17,509 nucleotides of DNA from Bacteroidota bacterium. Its GTDB lineage: Bacteria; Bacteroidota; Bacteroidia; Sphingobacteriales; Sphingobacteriaceae. This document shows, in pieces, positions 14,453-17,509 of this stretch. The notes below the pieces were generated by a model that made no database searches, was not told the DNA's origin, and saw nothing but the letters and a program-made list of their open reading frames with translations. The translations under genes were made by a program, and so were the position numbers. The DNA lies in assembly GCA_013288465.1 (NCBI GenBank), contig JABDBT010000052.1, positions 1 to 17,509 of the forward strand, given 5' to 3'. Numbering within the stretch: position 1 is the first letter of the stretch; each line of letters begins with the position of its first letter.

Positions 14453-16819
14453 ATGAAGGTAAAGCTATTGTGCATCTTTAATAAAGATCGAATCCAAATA
14501 AATGTGTTATTGACTTTAATTTGTTTTTTGCTATTGATAGCCCCTGCTATGGCGCAAAAAAAAATAACAGTAAGCGGCCTGGTTAAAGATGAAGCCACCG
14601 GCGAGGTATTGATTGGCGCCACGGTAATGATCAAAGAAAAACCGCAAAACGGCACATCAGCTAATAATTATGGCTTTTACTCGCTGTCGGCACCCAAAGG
14701 GGAATACACCATAATTTATAATTATGTGGGCTACAACGCCGTTTCGCGCAGTGTTTCATTAACCCGCGACACCGTTTTAAACATAGCTTTGACAACAAAA
14801 AATGACCTGAAGGAAGTGGTGATAAGCGGTAACGCGCCTAATAGCGATAATGTATTGTCGCCGCAAATGGGGGTGGAAAAACTGGATATGGTGCAGGTAA
14901 ATAACGTACCCGTTATATTTGGCGAAAAGGATATTTTAAAAACCATAACCTTATTACCCGGCGTTAAACAAGCCAGTGAAGGTAACACCGGCTATTATGT
15001 ACGCGGCGGCGCTTCTGACCAAAATCTTATTTTATTGGATGAAGCCACCGTTTATAATGCATCACACTTGTTTGGGTTTTTCTCTACTTTTAACTCAGAT
15101 GCTATTAAGGATGTGAGCCTGTACAAGGGCGGTATGCCGGCGCAATACGGAGGCCGGTTATCATCTGTTTTAGATGTAAAAATGAACGAGGGCAATAACA
15201 AAGAATATACTGCCGAGGGGGGCCTGGGCCTTATCGCTTCGCGGATAAAAATAGAGGGACCAATTGTAAAGGATAAAGGTTCATTTATGATCAGCGCGCG
15301 CCGCACTTATATTGATTTGTTCCTGAAAGCTTCCACCGATTCAAACGTGCGGGGCAGCAGCATTTACTTTTATGATTTGAACGCCAAATTCAATTACCAT
15401 TTTGACGAAAAAAATGCCCTTTATCTTTCCGGGTATTTTGGTAAAGATGTGTTGGGCCTGCAAAACACGTTTGGCACCAATTGGGGCAACTCTACAGGTA
15501 CACTGCGCTTTAACCACATTTTTAACAGCAAACTTTTTTCAAATACATCCATTATCTATAGTAACTATAACTATACCATACAAAGCTTCATAACTGATAA
15601 CCAGTTTAAGGCTACATCTTCCATAAATGATCTCAATTTTAAGGAAGACTTTCAATACTTTATCAGTAGCAAACATTCATTATCATTTGGTTTTAACGCG
15701 GTTAACCATGACCTGGCGCCGGGATCGGTTACCTCTACCGCTACTTCGAGTGTAAATAATAAAAGCATACAATCAAGGTACGGTCTTGAAACTGCCGCAT
15801 ATATTGGTGATGAATGGCATGTAAGTAAAGATTTAACCTTGTTGTATGGCCTGCGTTTAAGTGATATTTTTTTACACGGCCCGGGCACTTTTTATACATA
15901 CGACGCGGCAGGAAATATCGCCAGTTCAAAAACTTATGGATCTGGCGATTTGGTGAAAAGTTATTTTAATCCCGAACCCCGTTTTTCGGCAAGTTATAGC
16001 ATTAATGATCAAAGCTCGGTTAAATTATCCTACAACCGTAATACCCAAAATGTACATATCATCAGCAACTCAACCAGCAGTACACCAACAGACCTGTATG
16101 TGTTGAGCAGTAACAATATTAAACCGGGCATAGCCGATCAAATATCGACCGGCTATTTTAAAAATTTCGACGAAAACGCTTTCGAGTTTTCGGGCGAGGT
16201 TTATTATAAGTGGCTTCAAAACCAAATTGACTATAAAAATGGCGCTCAATTAATTGCCAATCCAAATGTCGAATCGCAATTGGTTTATGGTATTGGCCGG
16301 GCTTATGGCCTTGAGCTTTTTTTGAAGAAAAAATATGGAAAGTTCAATGGCTGGATAGGCTATACGCTTTCAAAAACCGAGGGCAAATTCAACGGCATTA
16401 ACAATGGCAATTACTTCCCTAATAAGTACGATCGTACCCATGACCTATCGGTAGTGGGCATATACCAGTTTAGCAAACGGTGGACATTTTCGAGCACGTT
16501 TGTTTATAGCACCGGCGACGCGGTTACCTACCCAACCGGTAAATATAATATTGGCGGCTTAACCACTTATTACTATAGCTCGCGCAACGGCTATCGCGAG
16601 CCATCAACCAATCACCTCGACCTGGGCGCTACTTTAGAGGGGAAGCAACATAAAAAATATCATTCAAGCTGGACATTTGGCGTTTATAATGCTTATAATC
16701 GTAAAAATCCATACACCATAACCTTCCAGGACAGTAAAACCGACCCAACCCGTACCGAAGCTGTTGAAACCAGCCTTTTCGGTATTATACCGTCAGTAAC
16801 CTGGAACTTTAAATTTTAG
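14453..16819 (+). CDS. TonB-dependent receptor with carboxypeptidase-like regulatory domain
   Basis: A 788-residue outer-membrane active transporter, driven by TonB-ExbB-ExbD, for an unknown ligand. A signal peptide ends near PAMAQ (about 35). A CarboxypepD_reg-like domain (about 38-115) follows: SGLVKDEATGEVLIGATVMI and GFYSLSAPKGEYTIIYNYVGY are typical. The plug (about 125-240) carries YYVRGGASDQNLILLDEATVY and PAQYGGRLSSVLDVK. The remainder is the beta-barrel, ending in VTWNFKF with the C-terminal aromatic residue expected for barrel assembly. It is shorter than SusC-type receptors, and its partner is DUF4249 instead of SusD. The partner gene starts 3 bp after the stop, indicating one operon and likely translational coupling. 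No ECF sigma/anti-sigma pair is present. Confidence 0.93.
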   Translation: MKVKLLCIFNKDRIQINVLLTLICFLLLIAPAMAQKKITVSGLVKDEATGEVLIGATVMIKEKPQNGTSANNYGFYSLSAPKGEYTIIYNYVGYNAVSRSVSLTRDTVLNIALTTKNDLKEVVISGNAPNSDNVLSPQMGVEKLDMVQVNNVPVIFGEKDILKTITLLPGVKQASEGNTGYYVRGGASDQNLILLDEATVYNASHLFGFFSTFNSDAIKDVSLYKGGMPAQYGGRLSSVLDVKMNEGNNKEYTAEGGLGLIASRIKIEGPIVKDKGSFMISARRTYIDLFLKASTDSNVRGSSIYFYDLNAKFNYHFDEKNALYLSGYFGKDVLGLQNTFGTNWGNSTGTLRFNHIFNSKLFSNTSIIYSNYNYTIQSFITDNQFKATSSINDLNFKEDFQYFISSKHSLSFGFNAVNHDLAPGSVTSTATSSVNNKSIQSRYGLETAAYIGDEWHVSKDLTLLYGLRLSDIFLHGPGTFYTYDAAGNIASSKTYGSGDLVKSYFNPEPRFSASYSINDQSSVKLSYNRNTQNVHIISNSTSSTPTDLYVLSSNNIKPGIADQISTGYFKNFDENAFEFSGEVYYKWLQNQIDYKNGAQLIANPNVESQLVYGIGRAYGLELFLKKKYGKFNGWIGYTLSKTEGKFNGINNGNYFPNKYDRTHDLSVVGIYQFSKRWTFSSTFVYSTGDAVTYPTGKYNIGGLTTYYYSSRNGYREPSTNHLDLGATLEGKQHKKYHSSWTFGVYNAYNRKNPYTITFQDSKTDPTRTEAVETSLFGIIPSVTWNFKF

Positions 16820-16822
16820 CGG

Positions 16823-17509
16823 ATGCAGTTTATCAAAATCAAATATCACATCCTTGCAGCAGCAATAATATTACTGGCCTGTTCTTCGTGCCAAAAGGTG
16901 ATAAACATACAGGTAGCCAATGCTGCTACACAATTGGTTATTGAAGGTAATGTAACTAACCAATCCGCTCCTCAATATGTAAAGATCAGTCAAACGGTAC
17001 CTTTTACCAATACCAATACTTTCCCTGCGGTAAGTGGGGCAACTGTTACCATAGTAGATAGTAAGGGGAATACTTATAAGTTTACCGAAAGCAGCACCGC
17101 AGGAACTTACGTTAGCAGTAAATTTGCGGGCAGGATAGGCGCTGCTTATACGCTAACCGTACAAACCGGTGGCAAAACCTATACCGGCAGCTCTACAATG
17201 CCAATACCCGTAAACTTCGACCAGTTAACCTACCGGGACGACTTCTTTAATAATAAAAATGGTAAATTAATGACGGTTCATTACCAGGACCCGGCCAATA
17301 TACCTAACCAATACCGTTTTGTAATGTATGTAAACAGTGTACAGGTAAAAACCATTTTTGATGCCGATGATAGCTTTACCGATGGCGGCTATGTTGACCT
17401 CGATCTTTTTCAAAGCGACATTAATATTAAAACCGGCGACACGGTTGCTGTTGATATGCAGTGTATTGATAAAAACATATATACCTACTGGTTTAGCCTT
17501 AGCCAGCAA
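16823..17509 (+). CDS. DUF4249 family lipoprotein (3' end outside window)
   Basis: A partial gene: 229 codons are present and the frame is still open at the window edge. The start ATG is 3 bp after the receptor stop. The N terminus is a lipoprotein signal with lipobox LLAC (Cys20), followed by SSCQKVINIQV, so the protein is anchored in the envelope, probably facing the cell surface. The mature sequence matches the DUF4249 pattern: LVIEGNVTNQSAPQYVKISQT, then GATVTIVDSKGNTYKF, then YTLTVQTGGKTYTGSSTMP as beta-sandwich strands. DUF4249 proteins are regularly encoded next to TonB-dependent receptors in Bacteroidota, and a role in ligand capture for that receptor is a reasonable inference. The ligand is unknown. 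Confidence 0.88.
   Translation, partial: MQFIKIKYHILAAAIILLACSSCQKVINIQVANAATQLVIEGNVTNQSAPQYVKISQTVPFTNTNTFPAVSGATVTIVDSKGNTYKFTESSTAGTYVSSKFAGRIGAAYTLTVQTGGKTYTGSSTMPIPVNFDQLTYRDDFFNNKNGKLMTVHYQDPANIPNQYRFVMYVNSVQVKTIFDADDSFTDGGYVDLDLFQSDINIKTGDTVAVDMQCIDKNIYTYWFSLSQQ

Overview
The window looks like chromosomal DNA of a Bacteroidota species, most likely family Sphingobacteriaceae (Mucilaginibacter- or Pedobacter-like). The evidence is the gene content: a TonB-dependent receptor paired with a DUF4249 lipoprotein, tandem DUF1080 domains, a Fibrobacter-type paralogous-domain lipoprotein, a BrxA/BrxB bacilliredoxin and a bactofilin-M23 operon. Several genes also carry Bacteroidota-type -7 boxes (TAnnTTTG), and Shine-Dalgarno sequences are largely absent. 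I see no rRNA, tRNA, CRISPR array, phage genes or transposase.

Layout, left to right. Positions 1-1241 hold a possible divergent gene fragment and a lipoprotein esterase of the hormone-sensitive-lipase type. A pair of related 10-bp hairpins (1259-1315) separates this from a glutamyl-Q tRNA(Asp) synthetase-like gene. Convergent to that is adenosylhomocysteinase (ahcY) with its own terminator and -7 box. Upstream of ahcY lies a 156-bp imperfect palindrome (3797-3952). Next, on the minus strand, is a two-gene operon: a membrane-anchored M23 endopeptidase followed by a bactofilin, a likely cell-shape module. A 459-bp region with no recognisable gene and a run of ten G leads to the bacilliredoxin gene.

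The middle part (6342-9883) has a secreted two-domain DUF1080 protein divergent from a secreted metal-dependent amidohydrolase, then a small FISUMP lipoprotein. From 10072 there is a large periplasmic M1 aminopeptidase and a small secreted protein made partly of 11-residue repeats. Convergent to these is a diadenylate-cyclase-like protein (DGA and TRH motifs at its C terminus). Divergent from that is a TonB-dependent receptor gene followed 3 bp later by a DUF4249 lipoprotein that runs off the window.

Most of the proteins are exported, so the region reads as envelope, nutrient-uptake and polymer-degradation functions mixed with housekeeping genes (ahcY, gluQ-like, bacilliredoxin). There is no single large gene cluster. 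The items that best repay a second look are the DAC-like protein, the 11-residue-repeat protein, and several families of intergenic palindromes, two of which are built from 7-bp periodic repeats starting next to stop codons.
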